DNA from: Paraglaciecola chathamensis S18K6
Lineage (GTDB): Bacteria > Pseudomonadota > Gammaproteobacteria > Enterobacterales > Alteromonadaceae
Assembly (NCBI GenBank): GCA_000314955.1
Contig: BAEM01000007.1
Span: 186,001-250,000 of the forward strand
Length of the DNA stretch: 64,000 bases
Reading direction: 5' to 3'
The notes beneath the pieces are model-generated. The model did not search any database. It saw only the letters and a list, made by a program, of their open reading frames with translations, and was not told the origin of the DNA. A program made the translations under genes and the position numbers. Each line of letters begins with the position of its first letter. Within the stretch, counting starts at the first letter, position 1. Below are positions 25,687-34,632 of this stretch, in pieces.

Positions 25687-26802
25687 ATGAGTCAGCCAAA
25701 TACATCTATCAACACAGTCCGTAAGACGGTAAATCAACCACAAGAGGTCATCAATATGTCATTAGCTATTTCTAATACACAAAACAACCCACAACATAAG
25801 GAGTCTACTATGTCAGTAGCCAATACAACCGCTGAGCTTAACGGCGCAGAACAACTCGCATCTCTCGCAATCTGGAATGAGCAATTGGTAGGCGCAGAGC
25901 GCATGATTAAACGCGGTCTGCGTTATCACGGGATCAAGTCTACAGGCATGATAATTAAGGGGGATGCAGGGACGGGGAAAACCCACTTCGCCAAAAAGCT
26001 CAAAGAAGAGCTTACGGCACGATCAGTCACTATTGCCGATCACGATACAATGCCTGTTTTGATGATTTCGGCTCCTCAACAATCAAAAGTACCAGATATG
26101 ATACAAAAGCTTTTGTACGAATTAGGCGATATCAAACCTAATCAGGGAAAGCACAACGACAAGTTAAATCGTCTGTTCCGTTTGCTAAATGAGCTAAAAG
26201 TAGAGTTGATTATCGTGGATGAAATTCACGACTACTTACCCAAAAAGGGAAATTCTAAAAACTCGGCAGCTTTATCATTCCTAAAACTTTTAATGGATGA
26301 AGCATTAATTCCTATATTGTTCATGGGAACAGAGAAAGCAAGTATGTTGAGCACAATGAGCGACGAATTAGGCAGTCGCCTGCGTTATTCATATACGTTC
26401 TCAAAGCTACCCTATGGTGTCGATGATTTTAGTAAGAAAGATTTCGCTGAGATGGCCACTGCTTTCGCTGAATATTTGCCTCAACAAAATAGAAGTCTCA
26501 ACTTCGTTATGTTTAACGAATGTGGTGTTAAGTTCAACAACACTAAATTGTTAGACCGCCTATATGTCGCAACTAATGGTCTACCACGGGGGTTGAGAGA
26601 TCTCTTTTTAGAAATAAATATTGAGATGGAAGACGACTCAGATTTTTCTCCAAGCTTAGATTCACTTGCTCGCATATATGCTGGATTAGAATCGATGAAC
26701 AACTATATCGATTTCAATCCATTCACAGTTAAGAGTAAGACGATCAATGCCTATATTGGTAATGCGTCAGCAACACAAGGAGACATCAATGAAGCAGCTT
26801 AA
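25687..26802 (+). CDS. tnsC: TnsC AAA+ ATPase of Tn7-like element
   Basis: 371 residues. AAA+ regulator linking target recognition to the transposase. Walker A GDAGTGKTH (about 98-106), Walker B LIIVDEIHDYL (about 178-188). GAGG precedes the ATG; several in-frame ATGs (M24, M42) make the exact start uncertain, but the first has the best ribosome site. The stop lies 14 bases inside tniQ, so translation is coupled. Confidence 0.92.
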   Translation: MSQPNTSINTVRKTVNQPQEVINMSLAISNTQNNPQHKESTMSVANTTAELNGAEQLASLAIWNEQLVGAERMIKRGLRYHGIKSTGMIIKGDAGTGKTHFAKKLKEELTARSVTIADHDTMPVLMISAPQQSKVPDMIQKLLYELGDIKPNQGKHNDKLNRLFRLLNELKVELIIVDEIHDYLPKKGNSKNSAALSFLKLLMDEALIPILFMGTEKASMLSTMSDELGSRLRYSYTFSKLPYGVDDFSKKDFAEMATAFAEYLPQQNRSLNFVMFNECGVKFNNTKLLDRLYVATNGLPRGLRDLFLEINIEMEDDSDFSPSLDSLARIYAGLESMNNYIDFNPFTVKSKTINAYIGNASATQGDINEAA

Positions 26803-28174
26803 TAAACGCATGCCTTTTCGACCTTTGCCTTATCACGGAGAGTTATTTAAGGGTTACATCATTCGTTTAGCATCTCGTAACGGGCGGGATCAGCTAAAGG
26901 ATTTTGTAAATGCTTTTGAAATTGCAGCATCCGCAAAAAGGATTTATGTCGTCGGTACACCTGAGCACAATAAGTTTTTGCATGTCTTATCAGCCTCAAT
27001 GGGAATGGACTCGGAGGTGCTCGCTGAATACTTTAATCAGGAAAACGAGATTCAAATGCTTGATTGGCTTTCTTCTCGACACATTCTGGTAAATCGCCCC
27101 AATATCTGCCCCAAATGTGTCAAGAAATATGGATATCTTAAAGCGGATTGGCATTTATATTACGCGACCCATTGCCATGAGCATGAGAGTAAGCTTTGGA
27201 ATAGCTGTCCGAATTGTGGGAAGAGTTTTACGTGGAGTGCTAGGTTGTATCAAGGTTGTACTTCTTGTGACTTAAAGTGGAAAGACGTTTCACCAATTAA
27301 AGCTGAATTACCACAATCACAAGTTGCTTTGGCAAGTCTGAAAGGTTCAAAAAAATTGGAGTTGATAAAGAGGATAATTCTAAAGCTAAACGTTGGCTTA
27401 CGACCATTCGATGCTTCTTTTCAGAAGCTTCAAAATATTGAGACCTACGTCCCTGATTTGGAATCCCACATTGAGCATGCATACCAGTTAGTGCACTCAA
27501 AGGAGGCTATTGCGAAACTAAAAATTGACAGACTTACGCACTGGCAGTCAAAAGTAGGAGGGGAGCCACAAACTGCACTATTCAATAAAATTGAAGCTGC
27601 AAATGACGACGTATTTGATTGTTTTGATCCTCAGTCAAAAAGCCAGATTGCTCAATGCGTTGAACCTAAGGAGTCTAGCCATCTCGTTCTAACTTCGCAC
27701 CGTCGCCTGAACGCTAGTCCAGATAAAGCGTGTCTTGAGTTAACTTGGCCCCAACTCACAAGTCTACTCAAAATAACTGAGCCTCGAATAAAGTCGCTTA
27801 TCAGAGAAGGCAATATACCGGGGCGAATGCACGTGAATTCACCAAGCAAAGTTTCGCCAAGCCGAGTAGATGATGTTATTGAGTTATTTCGAGATATCAA
27901 ACAGCAGTCCTTGCCGATGAATGCATCGAATGATGAAGAGTGTCACAATGCTTTGATAGCTTGGGGCGATGACAAAGCATTGTCAAAATACAAACTCAAA
28001 ACACATGATTTAGTAGAACATGTATGGTCAGGCAAATTGCCAATTTATGCGCCTGACCATCACGATCACTTGTTTGACGATTTTCATTTTTGCACATCGT
28101 CACTCGATGAGATATTTGGGAATGACTCTGCTAACACCGAGTATCGAAAACATACCAAAAAACAATCTGCATAA
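26789..28174 (+). CDS. tniQ: TniQ/TnsD-family target-selection protein
   Basis: 461 residues from ATG 26789 after AAGGAG. TniQ proteins carry the transposon to its target, either a specific site (TnsD type) or by other guides. N-terminal TniQ domain (MPFRPLPYHGELFKGYIIRLA), zinc fingers CPKC...HCHEHESKLWNSCPNCG...CTSC, then a long C-terminal region with an HTH-like part (LTSLLKITEPRIKSLIREG). The length fits TnsD-type proteins that recognise a site. The target is unknown; no glmS, comM or tRNA lies in the window. Confidence 0.88.
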   Translation: MKQLNKRMPFRPLPYHGELFKGYIIRLASRNGRDQLKDFVNAFEIAASAKRIYVVGTPEHNKFLHVLSASMGMDSEVLAEYFNQENEIQMLDWLSSRHILVNRPNICPKCVKKYGYLKADWHLYYATHCHEHESKLWNSCPNCGKSFTWSARLYQGCTSCDLKWKDVSPIKAELPQSQVALASLKGSKKLELIKRIILKLNVGLRPFDASFQKLQNIETYVPDLESHIEHAYQLVHSKEAIAKLKIDRLTHWQSKVGGEPQTALFNKIEAANDDVFDCFDPQSKSQIAQCVEPKESSHLVLTSHRRLNASPDKACLELTWPQLTSLLKITEPRIKSLIREGNIPGRMHVNSPSKVSPSRVDDVIELFRDIKQQSLPMNASNDEECHNALIAWGDDKALSKYKLKTHDLVEHVWSGKLPIYAPDHHDHLFDDFHFCTSSLDEIFGNDSANTEYRKHTKKQSA

Positions 28175-28190
28175 ATTACCTTCAATGCTA

Positions 28191-28218
28191 AAAAGCTGCT
28201 ATCAAGCAGCTTTTTTTT
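28191..28218 (+). terminator. Intrinsic terminator after tniQ
   Basis: AAAAGCTGCT, loop ATCA, AGCAGC then eight Ts: a 10-bp stem with a strong T-run 17 bp after the tniQ stop. It closes the tns operon. About 180 bp of AT-rich DNA without a gene separates it from the convergent WYL gene. Confidence 0.9.
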
Positions 28219-28396
28219 CGCCTATAGTTTAGGACTCAATATTTAACTGCAAACCATTGATTTTACTTATTATAAAAGGTCATTGATAGTAGGATTTTTT
28301 TACAAAAATTCACTTAAATTCGGAGAAGTTGACATTTCTTATTTGGACGACTTCTATAACTTATTGTTTTTACTAGATTAATCTGAAATCAAAAGT

Positions 28397-29272
28397 TCAT
28401 TCTGCTAAAATTTCACATGCTATTGCCAAATTATCCACCTTGTTTAACGTAAAACGATTTTGCAGCCATAATTGATATTCAGCCCCTTCAAGTACCCCTC
28501 GTTCGGTGCAATCAACATTCCAACGCCTTAGCAGATATCCAGCCATTGCGGCCCTAACATTGATTAACAGTTGGCTATTTTCCATGCCGTAATCCATTTC
28601 GATCGCTGTGGCATGTTTGACATTTTTGGGATGAGGCACGAGTTGTAAAGGGATACGGCGCTGCCACTCTTGATCTGCGGGTGCTTGCTCGCTCTCTTTC
28701 CCTGACTCTTTTAACGTCACTTTGCTTATTCGCGTTAAAACGAAATCGCGAAAGCTTTGGCTTTTGCGATCAAAAGCACGCACATGCCAACGCAAGCCGT
28801 TGTCCACAATAGAGTGCGGTACTAGCTCTCTGGCCCCTGAACCGCTTGACAGCGAGGTATAAATCACGCTGACTGCTTTCTTATTCAAAATAGCTTGCAC
28901 CAAGCGCGCAACAATAAAAATGTTCGGTACGTTTAGGTTCGACGGTGACTCAACTGGGTAATCTACATCGCCAATGGCATCAAAGCCGTCAGAAATATCA
29001 TTCGCCAGTTTAACTAAGGTACGAGTAGCATCATGTTCAAACACCGGTTGAAACTGTTCAGTTTGAAAGTAGCGCTTTTCAGCAGTGTGATAACGAAGGT
29101 TATTTGGGGCTAGGGTTTTATAAAGGCTAAAATCTTTTGAGCTGGCTGATAAACCCACTTCAAAACGATTGATTAAATCTTGTCGATATATCGCCCCTTT
29201 GAACAGCAAGCAAAAATCGATGTAAGCGAGACGTTGTTTCTGGGCAAATCCAAGTGTATCTAACATGTTCAA
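28397..29272 (-). CDS. WYL-domain transcriptional regulator, copy 2 (orphan)
   Basis: 291 residues; same layout as the copy at 7237-8100 (winged HTH, WYL domain, WCX-like end). Some 32 differences over about 283 aligned residues by eye, concentrated in the HTH third; the WYL half is nearly unchanged. After NLAIA the C-termini differ and the similarity stops at the gene ends. No operon follows it: the next gene downstream is the convergent tniQ. It is therefore an orphan whose own target operon was probably displaced by the island, or the result of a duplication. Confidence 0.9.
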   Translation of the reverse strand: MNMLDTLGFAQKQRLAYIDFCLLFKGAIYRQDLINRFEVGLSASSKDFSLYKTLAPNNLRYHTAEKRYFQTEQFQPVFEHDATRTLVKLANDISDGFDAIGDVDYPVESPSNLNVPNIFIVARLVQAILNKKAVSVIYTSLSSGSGARELVPHSIVDNGLRWHVRAFDRKSQSFRDFVLTRISKVTLKESGKESEQAPADQEWQRRIPLQLVPHPKNVKHATAIEMDYGMENSQLLINVRAAMAGYLLRRWNVDCTERGVLEGAEYQLWLQNRFTLNKVDNLAIACEILAE

Positions 29273-29294
29273 ACTCTGGCACTAACAAAGGCTA

Positions 29295-29330
29295 ACCAGT
29301 GTGGTTTGTTTTCACTCGGTTGTAAAGCAA
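29295..29330 (-). promoter_or_regulatory. Conserved element upstream of WYL copy 2
   Basis: Matches the block at 8128-8165 (ACCAGTGTGGTTT...CGGTTGTAAAG) with a few changes, 23 bp upstream of the start. Shared only between the two WYL genes, it is the best candidate for their common promoter or operator. Confidence 0.5.
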
Positions 29331-29521
29331 TCACATTTATTAGTCATAGGTTAGAGCGAGGTTATATATTCAGCCAGCGTGTGACACTTTACATTGATTT
29401 ACTTTGCCCTGGGCAATGTGCTTGTGCTTCATTCTTTGTGCCACACGGTTTGTTTTTGTTTTATGGTTGGAGTTTATATGTGAAACTTTAATATTTTCAC
29501 ATATAGGATGTTATACGCGAC

Positions 29522-29821
29522 GTGCAACCTTGGTTTTTGTACATTATTGAAAACAAATATCAGCATTATTACACTGGGATTTGTAAAGACTTGAGCAAAC
29601 GTTTTGCTCAACATCAAAGCAGTGGTCCCTTATGTGCGAAAGCGTTGCGCGGCAAAGGCCCGTTAAAGATGATCTACGCGGTTTCATTAGTCGATCACTC
29701 CGATGCTTTAAAAATGGAGCTCTGGGTAAAAAAGCTCACTAAAGCCAAAAAAATACAATTAATCAGTGGTAAGTTAGCCTGCCCTTTCGATGTTAAGCTG
29801 GCGTCACTTGTGACCCTTTGA
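29522..29821 (+). CDS. GIY-YIG nuclease superfamily protein (UPF0213/YhbQ-like)
   Basis: 99 residues, starting with GTG 29522. The GIY-YIG core is visible: FLYIIEN, then YYTGICKDLSKRFAQHQ with the conserved Arg. Length and pattern match small stand-alone proteins such as YhbQ, associated with DNA damage tolerance; the true role is poorly known. It sits at the edge of the accessory region, 100 bp before glnE, same strand. Confidence 0.85.
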   Translation: MQPWFLYIIENKYQHYYTGICKDLSKRFAQHQSSGPLCAKALRGKGPLKMIYAVSLVDHSDALKMELWVKKLTKAKKIQLISGKLACPFDVKLASLVTL

Positions 29822-29921
29822 CTCGAATATGTTTGGCATTTTCTAAGCTGTGCACATGTGTTGCAACTTAAGTGAGTAACGCACTGGGCACATCTTAATC
29901 AACCCGTTAATAGGTCTGTTT

Positions 29922-32816
29922 ATGCACACGTTTCCTGTCACCGAGAATGTATCACCTGAATTACTGGCTATTGGCGAGCGCCATTGGCAAGCTCTGACTG
30001 AGCACCACTCGTTTAACCCTCAATGGCAGGTACACAAAGCGCAAATTTGTCAGGTGTTTGCATTGAGTGATTTTGTCGCTCGCCAGTGTATTCAGCACCC
30101 ACAATTTATCGATGAGTTACTGACCCCTTTTAGCCAGCAGCCAAGTGAGCCCGATTACACCGAGTTGCTCAAATCTGCCTTAAGCGATGTAACCGACGAA
30201 GATCAGTTACACAAAACCCTGCGCTTATTTCGTCATCTGCACATGGCCCGTATTACCCTAGCCGATGTGACCAATACGCAAACCATTGAAGATTCTTTGT
30301 ATCGTGTATCGGCTTTATCGCAAGCGCTTATTGTGCAAGCCAGTTTGTGGCTGCGCACTCAGTTATCTGCGCGCTTTGGCTTGCCAATGGGGGAGCTAGG
30401 GGAACAGCACATGTACATCATAGGCATGGGTAAGCTAGGCGGGCGAGAGCTAAACTTTTCTTCTGATATTGATTTGATTTTTACTTATCCAGAGCAAGGC
30501 ATGACTCAAGGTGGGCGAAAGTCTATTGAACACCAGCAGTTCTTTACCAAATTGGCGCAAAAGCTCATCACCGCGCTGCATCAAATTACTGTAGACGGCC
30601 AAGTGTATCGAGTCGATATGCGCCTGCGCCCCTTTGGAGAAAGTGGCCCCTTAGTCATGCATTTTGCCGCCATGGAAGATTACTACCAAGAGCAAGGCCG
30701 AGAGTGGGAACGCTACGCCATGGTTAAAGGCCGTGTGCTCAACCCTGATGACACTTACTATCCAGAAATTGCTGACATACTTAGGCCGTTTATTTACCGC
30801 CGTTATTTAGATTACAGCGCGCTTGACTCGCTACGTAAGATGAAAGCGATGATAAAAAAAGAAGTACGTAGACGCCAACTAAGTAACAATATCAAACTTG
30901 GCCAAGGGGGCATTCGAGAAGCTGAGTTTATCGTTCAAAGTTTGCAACTTATCCGTGGTGGGCGCGAACCTGCACTGCAAGAGCAAGGCTTACTGCACAA
31001 TTTACAGCTACTGATCGACATGGAGATCTTACCAAGCAAAGACGCCACAGCCTTAAAGCAAAGCTACTTGTGGCTGCGTAAGGTAGAGCATTGCTTGCAG
31101 CAATTCGATGATAAACAAACCCAGGTACTGCCCGATAACGACATAGATAAACGGCGCCTGTGTACCATATTAGGTTTAAAGGATTACCAAGAATTTAGTG
31201 CTCAACTGGCAGAACATACCGGTGTTATTCACGAACAGTTTTTACTGCTTATTGGCGAAGAAGCCGCACCTGAATTGGATAAAGACGACGATGCGCTTTC
31301 GCCATTAGAAGACTTATGGTTATTGCCGTTGTCCACTGAGGAGCGTGAAGAGCTGCTCGGACAGTGGCTTAACCAAGAACAGGCTCAACCCTTTAGCCAT
31401 GCCTTAGGGGAGTTTGCTGACAGCTTAAGCGCTAGTCGAATTGGACAGCGGGGCGAGAACATTCTGAATAAGCTCATTCCACAGTTGCTGTTGATCATTT
31501 TGCAGCAATCTCCTGATACGGCGAGTCAAAGCCTGAACCGCTGCTTACAAGTGTTTCGCGCTATTTATGGTCGTACAGCGTATTTGGATTTGTTGTTTGA
31601 AAATCAGGGAGCATTGAAGCAATTAGTCAGCTTGTGTTCTTCCAGCCCGTGGGTGACTGACCAAATAAGCCGTTTTCCTCTGTTGCTTGATGAATTGCTA
31701 AACCCAGCGCAACTGGTTAACCCCACAGAATTAACTGAGTATGACGCTGAACTCAGATTGGCAATGTTGCGCGTAGACGAGACCGACTTAGAACAGCAAA
31801 TGGAAGCCCTACGGCAGTTTAAGCTTTGCCAACAACTTAAAATTGCCGCTGCAGATACCACTGGTGTGTTACCTGTGATGAAAGTCAGCGATCATCTGAC
31901 CTTTCTTGCCCAAAGTATTATTCGCCAAGTGGTGAACTTGGCGTGGCAGCAAATGACCGAAAAATACGGTGAGCCAGACTATCCACAAGACCCAACTGAA
32001 CAACACGATATGCTCAGCCGAGGTTTTGCGGTCATTGGCTACGGAAAACTGGGCGGTTATGAACTGGGTTACGGATCAGATCTTGATCTTGTATTTCTGC
32101 ACAATTGTACCAGTAGAGCAGCAACAAACGGCCCTAAGTCTATTGAATCTGGTTTATTTTATCTCAAACTCGCACAACGTATTTTACACCTATTTAATAC
32201 CAAAACCGCATCAGGCAATCTGTACGAAGTCGATATGCGCTTGCGCCCATCGGGTAGCGCTGGGTTACTTGTTTGTCATATCGATGGCTTTAGTGAATAT
32301 CAAACCCAAACCGCCTGGACTTGGGAGCATCAAGCACTAACACGGGCGCGCTTTATTGTAGGTAGCCCGAACCTTGCTCAAGCATTTTCAGTGGTGCGTC
32401 ACCAAATACTTGCGCAAAAACGTGACCTTAAACCACTGCAGGAAAGCGTCACGCAAATGCGAGAAAAAATGCGCAAGCATTTAGGCTCTTCCTCAAAAAC
32501 TGGATTCGATTTGAAACAAGACAGTGGTGGAATAGCAGATATCGAATTTATCGTTCAATATTATGTATTGGCTTACGCGTGGGAGTTTCCCGCGCTGACC
32601 AAGTGGCCTGATAATGTGCGAATTTTACACCAATTAAAAGCCAGCGAGCTTCTCAGTTCACAAGACACCGAACTACTAGCCGAGGCTTACTTAACCTATC
32701 GCAACACCAATCACAGATTAGTGCTTCAGCAAGTAGAACAAGCCCCAGATGGCGGTGAGTTTAGCGCTTTGCGCGAAGGCGTAGTGCGTATATGGCAGCA
32801 GATATTTGCGGAGTAA
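29922..32816 (+). CDS. glnE: Bifunctional glutamine synthetase adenylyltransferase/deadenylase
   Basis: 964 residues, about family length. Adds and removes AMP on glutamine synthetase in response to the PII protein, tuning nitrogen assimilation. Two nucleotidyltransferase domains are visible: N-terminal deadenylase with SSDIDL (D182, D184), and C-terminal adenylyltransferase with GSDLDL (D720, D722), each followed by a helical PII-uridylyltransferase-like domain. The ATG has only a weak ribosome site (AGGT). This core gene marks the right border of the accessory region. Confidence 0.97.
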   Translation: MHTFPVTENVSPELLAIGERHWQALTEHHSFNPQWQVHKAQICQVFALSDFVARQCIQHPQFIDELLTPFSQQPSEPDYTELLKSALSDVTDEDQLHKTLRLFRHLHMARITLADVTNTQTIEDSLYRVSALSQALIVQASLWLRTQLSARFGLPMGELGEQHMYIIGMGKLGGRELNFSSDIDLIFTYPEQGMTQGGRKSIEHQQFFTKLAQKLITALHQITVDGQVYRVDMRLRPFGESGPLVMHFAAMEDYYQEQGREWERYAMVKGRVLNPDDTYYPEIADILRPFIYRRYLDYSALDSLRKMKAMIKKEVRRRQLSNNIKLGQGGIREAEFIVQSLQLIRGGREPALQEQGLLHNLQLLIDMEILPSKDATALKQSYLWLRKVEHCLQQFDDKQTQVLPDNDIDKRRLCTILGLKDYQEFSAQLAEHTGVIHEQFLLLIGEEAAPELDKDDDALSPLEDLWLLPLSTEEREELLGQWLNQEQAQPFSHALGEFADSLSASRIGQRGENILNKLIPQLLLIILQQSPDTASQSLNRCLQVFRAIYGRTAYLDLLFENQGALKQLVSLCSSSPWVTDQISRFPLLLDELLNPAQLVNPTELTEYDAELRLAMLRVDETDLEQQMEALRQFKLCQQLKIAAADTTGVLPVMKVSDHLTFLAQSIIRQVVNLAWQQMTEKYGEPDYPQDPTEQHDMLSRGFAVIGYGKLGGYELGYGSDLDLVFLHNCTSRAATNGPKSIESGLFYLKLAQRILHLFNTKTASGNLYEVDMRLRPSGSAGLLVCHIDGFSEYQTQTAWTWEHQALTRARFIVGSPNLAQAFSVVRHQILAQKRDLKPLQESVTQMREKMRKHLGSSSKTGFDLKQDSGGIADIEFIVQYYVLAYAWEFPALTKWPDNVRILHQLKASELLSSQDTELLAEAYLTYRNTNHRLVLQQVEQAPDGGEFSALREGVVRIWQQIFAE

Positions 32817-32850
32817 CCTTATAAGGCTTTGGTTGCGGCTAACGTTAAGA

Positions 32851-33468
32851 TTAGCGAACGACTTTACAGTTATCTTGTAAGTATTCACTGTTAACCGCGG
32901 TGATCACCAGTGAGCGCTGCTTAGGACATACATAGGCTTTGACGGTACCGTCAAAGTTGCTATCAATCGCTCTGGCTATTTCATCTAAGCTACCGACGAT
33001 GGAATTATCAATTTGAAATGGGTGCTTAATAATAAAGTCACGATTAAGCTCCCAGATCACCTGCATGCCTTCAGATTGGGCGTACGTGATAATACTGTCT
33101 CTCAAGGTGGAACCAGCCTTAAAGGAGCGGTGCTTGTACTCACCGACCCAGTTAGCCGGTAGTGGCTTTTGCAGGCTTTCCATTTTGCGCAACCGTTCGC
33201 CTAAGGGCTTGTCTGACATATTGACCACATTGACAAAGTCACCAATATTTTCTTCTCGTGGATGGCGAGAAGACAGGCGATACTCGGCGTAAAAATCAGT
33301 CATATTCTGTGACACAGACTTTGGCCCTTCTCCGCCTTCAGGGATAGGTGCATTAATGTTTATTTGCTGCAACACAATAACGAAGATCGCAATCACAATC
33401 AGCGCCAGCGCTAATAGCGCGTGTCGCCACCAAGCAAACGATGTCGATTCACTGGGATTGTGTTTCAT
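32851..33468 (-). CDS. TcpQ-domain membrane-anchored protein
   Basis: 205 residues: one membrane helix near the N-terminus (LLALALIVIAIFVIVLQQ), then a periplasmic part ending in a TcpQ-like domain (GSTLRDSIITYAQSEGMQVIW...VGSLDEIARAIDSNFDG...). The domain occurs in pilus and secretin-associated proteins, but no pilus genes are nearby. It is convergent with glnE and 59 bp downstream of lpxL, same strand, so it may be transcribed with lpxL. Function unknown. Confidence 0.7.
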   Translation of the reverse strand: MKHNPSESTSFAWWRHALLALALIVIAIFVIVLQQININAPIPEGGEGPKSVSQNMTDFYAEYRLSSRHPREENIGDFVNVVNMSDKPLGERLRKMESLQKPLPANWVGEYKHRSFKAGSTLRDSIITYAQSEGMQVIWELNRDFIIKHPFQIDNSIVGSLDEIARAIDSNFDGTVKAYVCPKQRSLVITAVNSEYLQDNCKVVR

Positions 33469-33527
33469 TACTTGCTTATTACCTAAATTAACCGTTTTGT
33501 TTACGGTGGGTTAATCGTCTTATGTGA

Positions 33528-34460
33528 CTAATCATAAAGTGATGGCTCATCTTTACTGGGCCGCGTTTTAAAGCGTTTATGCATCCATAAATATTGCTCT
33601 GGTGCTTCTAAAACCAGCGTTTCTACCATTTTATTCATCCGTGCTACATCTAGTTTATCGTCACCAGAGGGGAAATTCTCCAGTCCTGGTAGCACTTTAA
33701 TTTTATAACCGGTTGCGGTTCTAATGGATGCAAGAAAGACCGTCTCGCAATTTGCTTCTTTGGCGAACAACAAAGAGCCGGTTGTCGTCGCGGCTTTGTC
33801 CACTGCAAAAAAGGGCGCAAACTCACATTTGACTCGACCATAATCTTGATCAGGTAAATAGAAACACACCTCTTTTTCATTTAGCGCCTGAATCAACCCG
33901 CGTACATCACGCTTGTGCACCATGTATTTATTTGAGCGGTTGCGACCGTGATATTGCATGTATTCCATTAAGGGGTTGTTATGCTTGCGATAAAACGCCA
34001 CCGAAGGGTTTCGCAGCCCAGCCACACGTACTGCAAACTCTAGGTTCATGTTGTGAATAGCATAAGCCAATACGCCTTTTCCTTTGGCTAAAATAGCCTC
34101 AATATGCTCGTACCCTTCAAACTCGCTCATTCGCTTGATACGCCACGTGGGCCACCACCACCCCATGCTCGCTTCTAAAACCGCCATACCGGCATTGTCT
34201 ATATTGGCCTTAAGCATTTTCTCGCGTTGTTCAGGCGTATATTCAGGAAAGCACAGGGCTAAGTTACGTTTAGCAATTTGCACCCGTTTTTTTGCCAGCA
34301 CAGATAATAACTTACCTATGCCTTTTCCGATGTACCTTTGCACGCCATAAGGCAGCCATGAAATGGTGTAGAGCAGTATAATACTGAGCCAAGTTAACCA
34401 GAATCTTGGATGAAAAAAGCTAACAGAAAATTTAGGGGCTTCAACAACAGATGGGCTCAA
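33528..34460 (-). CDS. lpxL: Lipid A acyltransferase (LpxL/LpxM/LpxP family)
   Basis: 310-residue inner-membrane protein that adds the late acyl chains to Kdo-lipid A. One membrane helix (about 22-44) followed by the acyltransferase domain with the HX4E motif HNMNLE and later DQDYG. Which chain it adds (LpxL, M or P type) cannot be decided by eye. The gene is followed by the TcpQ-like gene and faces away from the sensor kinase. Confidence 0.88.
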   Translation of the reverse strand: MSPSVVEAPKFSVSFFHPRFWLTWLSIILLYTISWLPYGVQRYIGKGIGKLLSVLAKKRVQIAKRNLALCFPEYTPEQREKMLKANIDNAGMAVLEASMGWWWPTWRIKRMSEFEGYEHIEAILAKGKGVLAYAIHNMNLEFAVRVAGLRNPSVAFYRKHNNPLMEYMQYHGRNRSNKYMVHKRDVRGLIQALNEKEVCFYLPDQDYGRVKCEFAPFFAVDKAATTTGSLLFAKEANCETVFLASIRTATGYKIKVLPGLENFPSGDDKLDVARMNKMVETLVLEAPEQYLWMHKRFKTRPSKDEPSLYD

Positions 34461-34632
34461 AGGTGGCTCCGGTGGACAAAAAGGACGGTATTGTAATCGA
34501 CTAAAGGCTGATTGCTAATTAACTGAGTATATATTTTCATTTACATTAATCTATATATACTGAAAGTGACGTAAATTGATGACATTCAGTATTGCTGATA
34601 ACGCTAAAACATTTTGAATAACCGGAAATTAA

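Larger units (their letters stand above)
22525..28218 (+). mobile_element. Tn7-like transposition module (tnsA-tnsB-tnsC-tniQ)
   Basis: A complete rightward operon of TnsA nuclease, TnsB transposase, TnsC ATPase and TniQ targeting protein, preceded by tandem repeats and closed by a terminator. No CRISPR array or Cas gene is present in the window, so targeting should be protein-guided. The outer ends of the element were not found; the limits given are those of the module, and the cargo is probably to the left (8.2-22.4 kb). Confidence 0.8.
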
